Source: Verrucomicrobiota bacterium
GTDB taxonomy: Bacteria; Verrucomicrobiota; Verrucomicrobiia; Limisphaerales; J093
DNA length: 64,000 bases
Assembly: GCA_022710935.1 (NCBI GenBank)
Contig: JAKLFY010000007.1
Location: 1 to 64,000, forward strand
Direction: 5' to 3'
Each line of letters opens with the position of its first letter. The first letter of the stretch is position 1. The translations under genes and the position numbers were made by a program. Below the pieces are notes generated by a model, which did no database searches, was not told the origin of the DNA, and was given only the letters and a program-made list of their open reading frames with translations. Shown here one piece after another: positions 9,422 to 18,100 of this stretch.

Positions 9422-9954
9422 CCCGGCGCGCCCGCTGCCTGCTCAGGTTGCGCGATCAAGGTCCCCGTCAAAAGAAAGGCTGCCACAGGCAGAATCAACC
9501 GTCCCAGTCTGCCTCGGGTTCTGATGTTCTCAGGAGTCAATTGCGAAATCTGTGATGTGGTCTGACCCCTTTGACGCCAACGGCCTGAGGATGCGCGCGA
9601 GGTCGAGGAAGGCCGGTTGGGCGAGGTCGAACGCCGCAACCGACGCTTGCCCGGCGCTCGTGCCGTCGTGAGCTGGGAAACCCCGCCGCCGTTGGACTAA
9701 TCATGTTCACCCCCAGACGGTCAAAACGGGCAAGCTCACCGTGCTCATTGACGGACGCCCCGTGGACGCTGACTTCCTGAGCGAAGTCAAGGGACTCAAC
9801 AACCGGGAAATCCGCCAGACGGCACGGCGCATTGATTGGCAGGGATTCGCGCTGCGTCTGCTTCATCCGGCACAGGGGGAAAACGACCACGCCCCAAAGG
9901 AGCAACAGCAGCACATACTTGTCTTCCTGCTCTCGGAATCAGTAGTCTCTTCGC
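9422..9954. other. Gene-poor region with possible gene remnants
   Basis: No intact gene is supported. Two short stretches look like decayed coding sequence: 9589-9690 reads as a charged C-terminal tail ending SWETPPPLD and stop, and 9715-9880 reads as KTGKLTVLIDGRPVDADFL. Neither has a recognisable domain or start, so no function is proposed. 9551-9570 contains a TCTGACCCCTTTGA string that looks repeat-like. Confidence 0.35.
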
Positions 9955-10546
9955 ATGTCCTGCCGCCAACCGACACGGTTCAGCCTGCCTCGCTTTTCGA
10001 TCCTTGCCGCGGTCACTGTGCTGGCCTTCGTACCGCGGCTATTGGCCGCGGACGACCCGCTGATGGGCCACTGGCGGCTGGAGGGCGACGCCCGGGACGC
10101 CTCGTCCAACGCGTTGCACGCTTAGCCACATGAAGTCGTCTGGAGTTCGCCCGGCGCCGCATTCAACGGACGCTCGGCGTGGCTCGAGGTTCCGACTTCG
10201 CCCGCCCTCCGTTTGGGCACGAATGACTTCACACTGTCGCTCTGGCTTCACCTCGACACGACGCTCGATGATTCTCCCGGCGATCTCGCAACGCTGTTCG
10301 ATCCGGCCACGCGCGCCGGACGAACTGGTCGGATTGCGGCGCGCCGGATCGCTGCAACGCCGTTGCCGCACTGGCGGTGTTCAACGGCGAACTCTACGCC
10401 GGCGTCGCGAGTTACAGCGGCGCCGGCTCCCAGCTCGAACCCTCAACGAACACGACTACTTCCGCGGGCGCCTGCGCGAGGTGCGGCTTTATGGACGCGC
10501 TTTGAACGACCGCGAGGTGCAGCGCCTGTTCCGCGCACCTCGATGA
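9955..10546 (+). pseudogene. Broken LamG/concanavalin-like secreted protein gene
   Basis: ATG at 9955 starts a signal peptide (MSCRQPTRFS ... LLAADD) and the LamG opening phrase LMGHWRLEGDARDASSNALHA, then hits an in-frame TAG at 10123-10125. The same frame continues with FNGRSAWLEVP and NDFTLSLWLHLDTT, then shifts near 10315 (next piece VFNGELYAGVASYSG) and again near 10440, to finish with the canonical LamG end YFRGRLREVRLYGRAL and a stop at 10544-10546. At least one stop and two frameshifts make it a pseudogene. The intact form would have been a secreted carbohydrate- or protein-binding domain. Its last 100 bases are antisense to the end of the lyase gene. Confidence 0.72.
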
Positions 10547-13241
10547 ACGTGCCGCCGCACCGAGCCGCGTGTTCGACCTGACCCGCCGCGTTCAGACGCA
10601 CCAGGCAGAGCTCGGCGTCGGTCACCAGACCCCACGCGGGCACCTGGACCGCGCCGTCGGTCCGCGACGGGCGCAAGTTCAGAGGGTTCTCGGTGTCCAA
10701 CACCACAACGAGGTCCGCGCGACCGTCGGCGAGATCGACTCGAAGGGCCACGTTTCCGTCGGGCATCGCCTTCCCCTCGACGGTCGGGACGAGCCGCTCG
10801 ACGGCTTGGATGGCGGACTGATTCGAGTAGGGCTCGATGATGCCGACGAAGCAGGAGGCCAAAGGCTCGAGGTCCGCCGTCCGCCGCACCATGAGGCGCG
10901 GGATCCACGTTTCCTGGCTGCTGTCGTAGCCGCCTTGGATCACCCACGCGTCCGCCGTGGCCACCGCGCCGCCCGCCGTCAGATCCGTATAGCGCAGGTG
11001 CACCCTCGCCCCGTCCGTCAAGTACCCGTAGCGGTCCTCGATGTCCCAGGTCACGTTCCATCCCGGCTCGGGCGCGGTGTCGTGCCGGAAGTTGCGCATG
11101 TGGGTTCCGTGTTCGTAGTCCGGTCCCGGTTCGAGCTTCAGCCCCTCGGCACGCAGGGTCGCGAAGTGGCTGTGCATGAATTTGGCGTGATCCTTGCCGC
11201 CCACCACGCGGAACACATCGAGGACGTAGAAGCGATCGGTCCCTGCGTCCACCGAGGCCACGGTGCGTTCGTATTGCCTGCCGCCGATCATCGCCGGGCA
11301 CGAGGCGCGCACGGCTTTCAACACCTGTCCGTCCAACCACAGCGTGGTCGTTCCGGCGGCGTTGGCCTGGTTCTTCCCGTCCACCACAACCGTGTTGTGG
11401 CTGGCCGTCATGTGATACCAGCGGGAGCGGGCCGAATCCCACCCGCCGAATTGCACCGGCGGGTAGCCGAAGTCGGGCATCAGGTCGAGTCCCAACGCGA
11501 ACAGGCCCAGGTTCATGCCGTCCAGATGGCCGTGGCCGCCTCCGGCCTGGTAGTTGAGCCATGCGGCACGGGAGTTCGGCCCGGCGCCGGACTTGAGCAG
11601 GGCGATCCGCCACTGCTGCTTGTTCACCGATTCGTGCTTGGGCTCCGCCCCGTGTTGGGCGATCAGGCGTGCCACCCGCGCGCGGAAAGCGTCCGGGGCG
11701 GCGCCGAACACGTCATGCGGCAACCCCGCGACGGCGCGGTCGTTGGCCAGGTACATCACTTGGATGAAGGCGAGGTCCCGGGTCAGTTCGTGCAGTCGCC
11801 CCATGAAGGTGAACATCGACGGGGCCAGCACCGGATCCCTGCGGCTGGAAATGCTCGCCCCCCCTGGGCGCTGAAACCGCACGCCCTGGTACTGGTCGGT
11901 GCGCGCGGCGAACCAGCCGGTGTCGCCCACCAGCGGGTAGTACCGGGTGAAGCACCACGTGTCCACGTGGAAGCGATACATGTCATGGAGTTTCGGGTGG
12001 CGGCCGAGCATTTCTTCCAGGAAACCCGGGATCGCCCGGTCCCACAGGGCCAGGAACAGGGCCGTGCCCTGAAGGCCAAAGGCGGTGTACCCGGCCAGAC
12101 CCTTCTCTCCCGTCACGCCATCCACCGCCGTGGCCCGCCGGAGGAAGTCGTCGATGATCCCATAGACTTCGTCCCGGCTGCCCGGCCAGTCGAGGACCGC
12201 TTTGATCGTGGCGATGGCGATGGGCGTGCGCGGATAGTTGGACGTGATCTTCGGGACGTGGTCCAGCGCGTCGCGCAGGATCCGGTCTTCGATATTGCGG
12301 CGGATGTCTGCGGACGATTCCTTGCGGTTCTCGAGGCCGTGCTGCGCCGCTTTGCCCCGCAGCAGCGCCACCAGGTCGGCGTCGTCCGCGATCGCGTCGA
12401 AGACCGCGTCGTAGCCCTGCGCCAGTTCCCGGGTCTCCTCGCAGGCGTCGTGCCATACCGAAACGTACCCCGCGCTCTCCCTTCGCCGCTCGTAGATCAC
12501 CGCCTGTTGCGCGAAATCGAAGCCGGGGTACACGTCCGCCACCCGATCCAGCAGGAGGCCGGCCTTGCGGGCATACGATTTGTCGCCCGTCACGACGTAG
12601 GCTTCGCTCAGCGCGTTGATGCCACCGAGCACCGCTTGCTTCCACTGGCCGTAGATCAGGTACGCGCCGATGAACCGCCACCGCTTGCCGTCCTGCACGA
12701 ACCCCTCTCCGTCGTCCACGCCGAACCGGTGCCGCGGGTCGTTGGGGTCGGGATGCGCGGCGTTGAACAGCAGCGAGCGGTCGGCCAAGGCCGGGTCGAA
12801 GATGCCGCGCCGGTCGAGCCCCGAACGGTAAAAGGCCTCGAAGTCATTGGCGGGAAACACCGCCGCGCAGTGGGGACACCAGGTCTTCCACGGCCGACTC
12901 ATGGCATCCATCCGCCAGTTGTACATGGGCACGCTCTTGCCGCAGGCGGGGCAGTGACCGTCGGACCAGACCATCCAGGAACGGGTGATGCCGGGGCCGA
13001 ACATCAGTCCCCAGACCTGATCGTCGGACAACTCCATCCAGGGGCGGGCCCGCTCGACGATCTGGTCTCGCAGGCGCGTCATCGCTTCGTCCTGACGGAT
13101 GTTCGCCCAGGCCCGCTCGCGAAGCTCCCGCGGCATGAACAGGCTGCGCGTCTTCCCTTCGCCGCCCAACGCGCAGCGACACGGGCACCCGCACAGGGCG
13201 AACAACAGGACGGCGATCGTCGTGAGAGTCGGGTGGTTCAT
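10443..13241 (-). CDS. Heparinase II/III-type polysaccharide lyase
   Basis: A 932-residue secreted protein (signal segment about residues 1-25). The N-terminal half is an alpha-helical toroid as in uronic-acid polysaccharide lyases. It contains an unusual four-cysteine knuckle, CPAC near residue 95 and CPHC near 125, probably binding zinc. The C-terminal half has the heparinase II/III beta-sheet module, with YQAGGGHGHLDGMNLGL and TASHNTVVVDGK carrying the His residues expected at the active site and metal site. The family cleaves uronate-containing glycans by beta-elimination; the exact substrate (alginate, heparin-like, other) cannot be read from sequence. It is the last gene of a minus-strand set with the deacetylase-like and CotH genes. 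The final ~35 residues are low-complexity and Arg-rich because the frame runs into the LamG pseudogene; the native stop may have been lost. Confidence 0.82.
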   Translation of the reverse strand: MNHPTLTTIAVLLFALCGCPCRCALGGEGKTRSLFMPRELRERAWANIRQDEAMTRLRDQIVERARPWMELSDDQVWGLMFGPGITRSWMVWSDGHCPACGKSVPMYNWRMDAMSRPWKTWCPHCAAVFPANDFEAFYRSGLDRRGIFDPALADRSLLFNAAHPDPNDPRHRFGVDDGEGFVQDGKRWRFIGAYLIYGQWKQAVLGGINALSEAYVVTGDKSYARKAGLLLDRVADVYPGFDFAQQAVIYERRRESAGYVSVWHDACEETRELAQGYDAVFDAIADDADLVALLRGKAAQHGLENRKESSADIRRNIEDRILRDALDHVPKITSNYPRTPIAIATIKAVLDWPGSRDEVYGIIDDFLRRATAVDGVTGEKGLAGYTAFGLQGTALFLALWDRAIPGFLEEMLGRHPKLHDMYRFHVDTWCFTRYYPLVGDTGWFAARTDQYQGVRFQRPGGASISSRRDPVLAPSMFTFMGRLHELTRDLAFIQVMYLANDRAVAGLPHDVFGAAPDAFRARVARLIAQHGAEPKHESVNKQQWRIALLKSGAGPNSRAAWLNYQAGGGHGHLDGMNLGLFALGLDLMPDFGYPPVQFGGWDSARSRWYHMTASHNTVVVDGKNQANAAGTTTLWLDGQVLKAVRASCPAMIGGRQYERTVASVDAGTDRFYVLDVFRVVGGKDHAKFMHSHFATLRAEGLKLEPGPDYEHGTHMRNFRHDTAPEPGWNVTWDIEDRYGYLTDGARVHLRYTDLTAGGAVATADAWVIQGGYDSSQETWIPRLMVRRTADLEPLASCFVGIIEPYSNQSAIQAVERLVPTVEGKAMPDGNVALRVDLADGRADLVVVLDTENPLNLRPSRTDGAVQVPAWGLVTDAELCLVRLNAAGQVEHAARCGGTFIEVRGTGAAPRGRSKRVHKAAPRAGARGSSRVR

Positions 13242-13410
13242 GCGATTGGCTCCCTTCGGCTGGAGGCGGCCTCCGGCCTCTGGATTTCAGATCTCGGAGT
13301 GTTGCGTCAGCACCTCACCTCAAACTTGCTCTCGAAGTCGGCATTCCTCTGGGCGACACGACTTCCGCCCGGCCGTGGCTTCCGCCATCGGCGACGGGAC
13401 ATGGAAGCGT

Positions 13411-15183
13411 TCATGGGATGGTCTCTTCCACTCGGTCCAATTCGATTTCCACGGCTTTCGACTCCGGCAAGTCAGAGGTCAGCCGTCGTTGTTTGCCGTC
13501 CGGCTCGTGCACGATCAGGGTGGCATCCTTCAGCGGTTGTCCGCTCGACACCGTCACGCGCAACTTCGTTCCGACCGCGGTCACTTCCGTCAGCCGCACG
13601 CCGCGACGCGCGGTCTCCCACTCCCAGACTTCGGCGTGAGTCCACCATTCCATTCCGCGTTGGCGGCCCTCCCGCACCAGGGTGTGCAGCGCGTCGGCCA
13701 GACCGGGCTTCTGGATGTGCGCCGGATGAAACAGAAAATGCGCCACCCCGCCATGCGCCACCGCCTGGTCCAGCATCGTCGGCGCCAGTTTCGCCGGCAG
13801 GTGGATCTCCAGGTCCTGGGTAATCAACGGGATTTCATAAACGTCAAGAAACCGCAGCGGCGCGGCCTCGTCGTCCAAGGGCCGCCATGGATGACACGTG
13901 CCGCGCGGAAAGCCGCAGCCGCCGCGCTTGCTCGGCCCCATCGTGCCGTCGATTTTCAACCCGACCTTTTCGCACCAGCGGAAGAAGTCGAGCCGTCCCT
14001 CCCATCGCGTGTAATGGTTCTTGTTCGCGATGATGTTCGTCACGCCGCTTTCGGCGGTCAGTCCCTCGTACTGTTTGACCAGTTTGTCGAAGCCCCACTG
14101 GCGGTCCGGACCCTCTTTCATCGCGTCGTAGTGCAGGGCGATTTCGCAGCCCGCGGCGCGGATCTCGTCGTAGAGCGAGCGCGGGTACCCACAGGGGAAC
14201 AGCGTGCACCACGTCGTGCGGATGCCGGCCTGCTTCACCTCTTGCAGCATGGCCCGCGCGGCCGCCTCGATGTTGCCATCGGTGTCGTGGCTGACGCATC
14301 CCACGGCCGGCACATCGCGCGGCCACGGCGCGATTTGGAGGAGTGGCTGGCCGACGGCGCGCGCGGCGTATTGAATCGCGCGCAGAATCACCAGCCGCAG
14401 CTCATCCGCCACCGGGTACAGGAACGCCGGCGCCTCGCCCTGGGCCGGCACCACACGATCGAAGTCGTCGTCGAGCACCTGGCCATCGTCCGTCTTCAGG
14501 ATGCCATCGTTGATCGGCATGGTTCCATCGAACGCCGGCGCCCCGTCCCGCAGCACGGCGATGCCTTGCTGGATATGGACGATGCTGTTGAGGAGATCCG
14601 GCGCGATCAGCAGCGCCAGGCCGCGGCCGACGCGCCGCTCCGTCAGAACCGGGAAGGGCTTCGGCCGGCCATGACGGTCCAGCACCGTCCCCGTGGCCTC
14701 GGCTTCCGTAGCCCGCACCGCCAACCCGCCAAAGAAATGCGACGAGCTCCTCAGCCCGGCAAACACCGGATGCGGCGAACCCCGGACATCGAGGTAACCT
14801 TCGCCCAGTTGGAGGACGGCGCTCGCCCCGAAGCCCTTTGCGCCGCCCGACGGCACCAACTCCGCCCCGAACAGTTCCGGCATTCCGTGCAGCCCGCCCA
14901 GCGACACCAAAGCGCCGCCGTTCTCGACAAACACCGTGAGCTGCTTGCGCTGGTCGTCGGTCAACGGGTGCTCGCCGGCGAGCACCAGCACGCGATTGCG
15001 GCCCGCTTGGCCCGGCGGCTCTTCAGCGAAGAAGAAGCCGGCGCGCTGGGCCACTTCGACGATGTAAGCATTCGACGGCAACGCGGGAGAGACAGAGAGG
15101 GTGAAAGTCGCCTGCGCCAAGGCGCACGCGACGCTGGCCCACCCCATTCCCAGCAGGAAGCTCGGTCGTCTCATGTTGTGCAT
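13411..15183 (-). CDS. Secreted protein with NodB-like deacetylase domain
   Basis: A 590-residue protein. It starts at ATG 15183 (MHNMRRPSFLLG) or 15174 (MRRPSF), only 10-19 bases after the stop of the upstream CotH gene, and has a signal peptide ending near ALAQA. Residues about 25-270 resemble a ThuA/glutamine-amidotransferase-like fold (LVLAGEHPLTDDQRKQL ... GGALVSLGG). Residues about 310-520 resemble a polysaccharide deacetylase (NodB) barrel: VSHDTDGN supplies the Asp pair, EIALHYDAMKEG the first His, and HFLFHPAHI a second His region. A C-terminal beta-sandwich follows. Deacetylation or another modification of a polysaccharide cleaved by the downstream lyase is inferred from the gene order. 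Activity is uncertain because the motifs are variant. Confidence 0.68.
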   Translation of the reverse strand: MHNMRRPSFLLGMGWASVACALAQATFTLSVSPALPSNAYIVEVAQRAGFFFAEEPPGQAGRNRVLVLAGEHPLTDDQRKQLTVFVENGGALVSLGGLHGMPELFGAELVPSGGAKGFGASAVLQLGEGYLDVRGSPHPVFAGLRSSSHFFGGLAVRATEAEATGTVLDRHGRPKPFPVLTERRVGRGLALLIAPDLLNSIVHIQQGIAVLRDGAPAFDGTMPINDGILKTDDGQVLDDDFDRVVPAQGEAPAFLYPVADELRLVILRAIQYAARAVGQPLLQIAPWPRDVPAVGCVSHDTDGNIEAAARAMLQEVKQAGIRTTWCTLFPCGYPRSLYDEIRAAGCEIALHYDAMKEGPDRQWGFDKLVKQYEGLTAESGVTNIIANKNHYTRWEGRLDFFRWCEKVGLKIDGTMGPSKRGGCGFPRGTCHPWRPLDDEAAPLRFLDVYEIPLITQDLEIHLPAKLAPTMLDQAVAHGGVAHFLFHPAHIQKPGLADALHTLVREGRQRGMEWWTHAEVWEWETARRGVRLTEVTAVGTKLRVTVSSGQPLKDATLIVHEPDGKQRRLTSDLPESKAVEIELDRVEETIP

Positions 15184-15193
15184 CCACTCGTTG

Positions 15194-18100
15194 TTACTGG
15201 AGCCGCATGCGGTAGTAACGGCTGGGGGCGTCGGCGGAGATCGAGAGCTTGACCTCCGCGATTCCGCTGCCCGGCAGCGGCAGGAGATTCGTCCGATGCC
15301 GCCATTCGCCGGAGTCGAAAGCGTCTCGTTCCTCGACGGCATAGGTGCGGCCGGCGATGGCGTTGTAGGTGAGATGGACGCCGTCGGCGGTCACGGTGAG
15401 GCTGGTCAGAACCAGGTCCGGTGCCTGCGGGTCGGCGCCAAAAGCGTGCTCGAGCCCATTCAGGAGACCGTCGTTGTCGGGATCGCCATCGGGGCCGTCC
15501 GCGCCGGTCGCGACCTGAGGGTTCAAGCCGTGACTCAGCTCCCAATCGTCGGGCAGGGTGTCCTGGTCGGCATCGGTCTTGGTGGGCAGGCGGTTGGCTT
15601 CTCCGGGCGAGGCGGTGTGGGGGAACCGGACGATGACGGTGTGGCCGTCGGGGAAGCGCCCTTCCGCCAGCTCAGGCAACTGCACGAGCAAGTCCACGCT
15701 GTCGGCAATGGCTTGGCTGGCCGTGTAGAGGCGCACGGTCTCGCCCAACGCATCGAGTCGGAACGGCAGGTGGTCCGGACCCGCGGCGACCTCGTCGTCG
15801 GCGATCCACAGCACCCAGCCGCGTCCGTCGATGAAGGTCAACGGGCCGACGATGTGATTGGTCTGGCCGGCGAGCGAGGGATCGTCGGTAAGGACCATGC
15901 CCGCCAGGTTCACGGGGAGAGCGTCCAGGTTGTAGAGTTCAATCCAGTCCGGGCCGTCCGTGTTCGCCAGCCACTCATTCAGGCGCACGTTGAGCGAACT
16001 GCCCAGTTCGGACGGCGCGGCGTTGGCGCCTCCCGGGGTGGGCTGACCAAGCAAAACCCAGTTGCCGTTCACCCTTCCGATCGAGCGATCCGGCAGTTGA
16101 AAGCCATACTCGACGCCATCGACGAGCTGCCCCGTCGCGCCAAAGAGGTACACACCACCACCCTGGCCGCTCAAAGCCCGGCCACAATTGAGTTCCGGCT
16201 CGTTGACCAGCGAAGGCGCTCGAGTGGGGTCGCACCAGACCGTGAGGCGCCCGCCCGGGTCGAGAAGGGCCCCGACGGGGAAGAGCCACTGACCGAACCA
16301 AAGCTCGTTGACGCTCAGGCTCATGCCCGCCAGCGAGATGGCGGCGGCAGTGGGATTGTGAAGTTCGATCCAGCCCGCAAACTGGCCGGCGGCGGTGGCG
16401 TTGTGGGTGAGGTTCCGCGCCAGCACTTCCTCGATCACGATCCCGCGACCGTCGGCGAGATAATTGGCGGCGCCGGGGCTTGTCGAGAGGCCGAACGCGA
16501 CGAGGTTGGAGTTCCCATCCGGCAGGCGGCCCAGCGACACGCCTTCGAGTGCGTTCGTGTAGCTGACCTGGTTGAGGACCTTACCGAGGGAGTCGTGGAG
16601 GGCGATGGAACTCCGCGCCGGGGGAAGCCGGAAATCGACATGGTCCGGCCCGGGCTGCCCGTCGGCATGGAGGAGGACGTGACCGCCGGGACCGACGAAC
16701 GCAAGCGCGGTGATCTGGAACAGGGCGTTGGTGATGCTCAGCGAAAGCCCCTCGAGTGCGATCGGCAGGTTGGCATCGGCGTTGTAGAGTTCGATCCAGT
16801 CGTCCGCGCCGGGCAGGGCGTTGGCGACGAACTCGTTGATCACCAGGCGGCTGGGCGAGCCCAGCCGGGCGTCGGCATTCAAGGCGCCGGGCGTCGGCTC
16901 CGTCAGTTGCCAGGCCGCATCGGGGCCCGCGCGTCCGAGGGTAAAACCATCAGCCTGCGGGCCGAAGCGCAGCGCATCGACCCGCTGGCCGGCGGCGTCG
17001 TGAAGGAAGAGCTGATCCCCTTGCCGGTCCAGGCCGAAGCCGGTGTGCAGACCCGCCGACTGGAAATCGGCGTCGCAGAAGACGATCAGGTATTGATACG
17101 CGGGCAGGATCATCGGGGGAAACAGGAGACCGCGGTTCGCGCGGCCGTCGCCGAGAATCCAGCCCGTAAGGTCGGCGTCGGTTGGACCGGCGTTGTAGAG
17201 TTCGCACCAGTCGGAGGTGCGGGTGCCGGGTGGAGCGGACGGCGAAGGGGTCGCGGCGATCTCATTGAGACGCACCTGTGGCAGGGGCGGCAGAGGGTTG
17301 GCGGCGCCCGGGGACCCACCCGGTTGGGCGCTGGCCTGCCAGTTGGCCGGATCATCGGGGTCGCCACTGGGATCGATGATTTCCAGGGACCGTCCGGCGC
17401 CGTCCGCGTCGGCCGGCCATCCTGCCGCGTCCTGGTAGTCCACGGAGACGATGGTGCGATTGGCGCCATCGAGAAGCGCAAGGCGTTCGCCGCCGTTGGC
17501 GAGGCTGCCGTCGTACCGTCCAAAAACCGCGACGCCCGGATACCGCTGGGCAAAGGCGGTCGGATTCGCATCGGAGATGAGCAGCAATCGCGCGCCGCCC
17601 GCCAACAGTGTGCCCTTGGCGAAGCGGAACTTCACCCCCTCGAAGTGCACGCCGCTCAGGTCGATGGGCACGGCGCTCAGGTTCTGGAGCTCGATGAACT
17701 CGTATTCCTCGCCCCCGGACGGGTGATACATGATCTCCGTGATACGGAGCGGGAGACCGAATTCATCGACCTGGAAAGCGGCCTCGGTCACCGCGCTCCA
17801 GTTGGTGCCCCACTGGCTGCGTGCCCGGACGAGCACCGTGCGGTCGATCACGATCGAAGTCCCCGGCACGTAGGGGTAGGCGTCCGGCGCGACCGCTCCG
17901 CTGAAGCGAACGCGCGGGTCGGCGCCGTTGGTGGTGTAGTGGATCGTGCCCAGGCGGTTGGTGAGCGTGAGGTTGAAGCCGCGCGGGACCCGCCCGCCGA
18001 ACTGATTGAAGACCGGCGCGTTCGAGGAGGCGAGCAGGCCGGCTTGGGCGAGATGGTTGGTGAGGTAGCGCCGCCGCAAGGGAATCCAGCTCGTGGCGAT

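Noticed and set aside
10569-13823. A 1,084-codon plus-strand frame
   Set aside because: Antisense shadow of the heparinase-type lyase, which has clear catalytic motifs.
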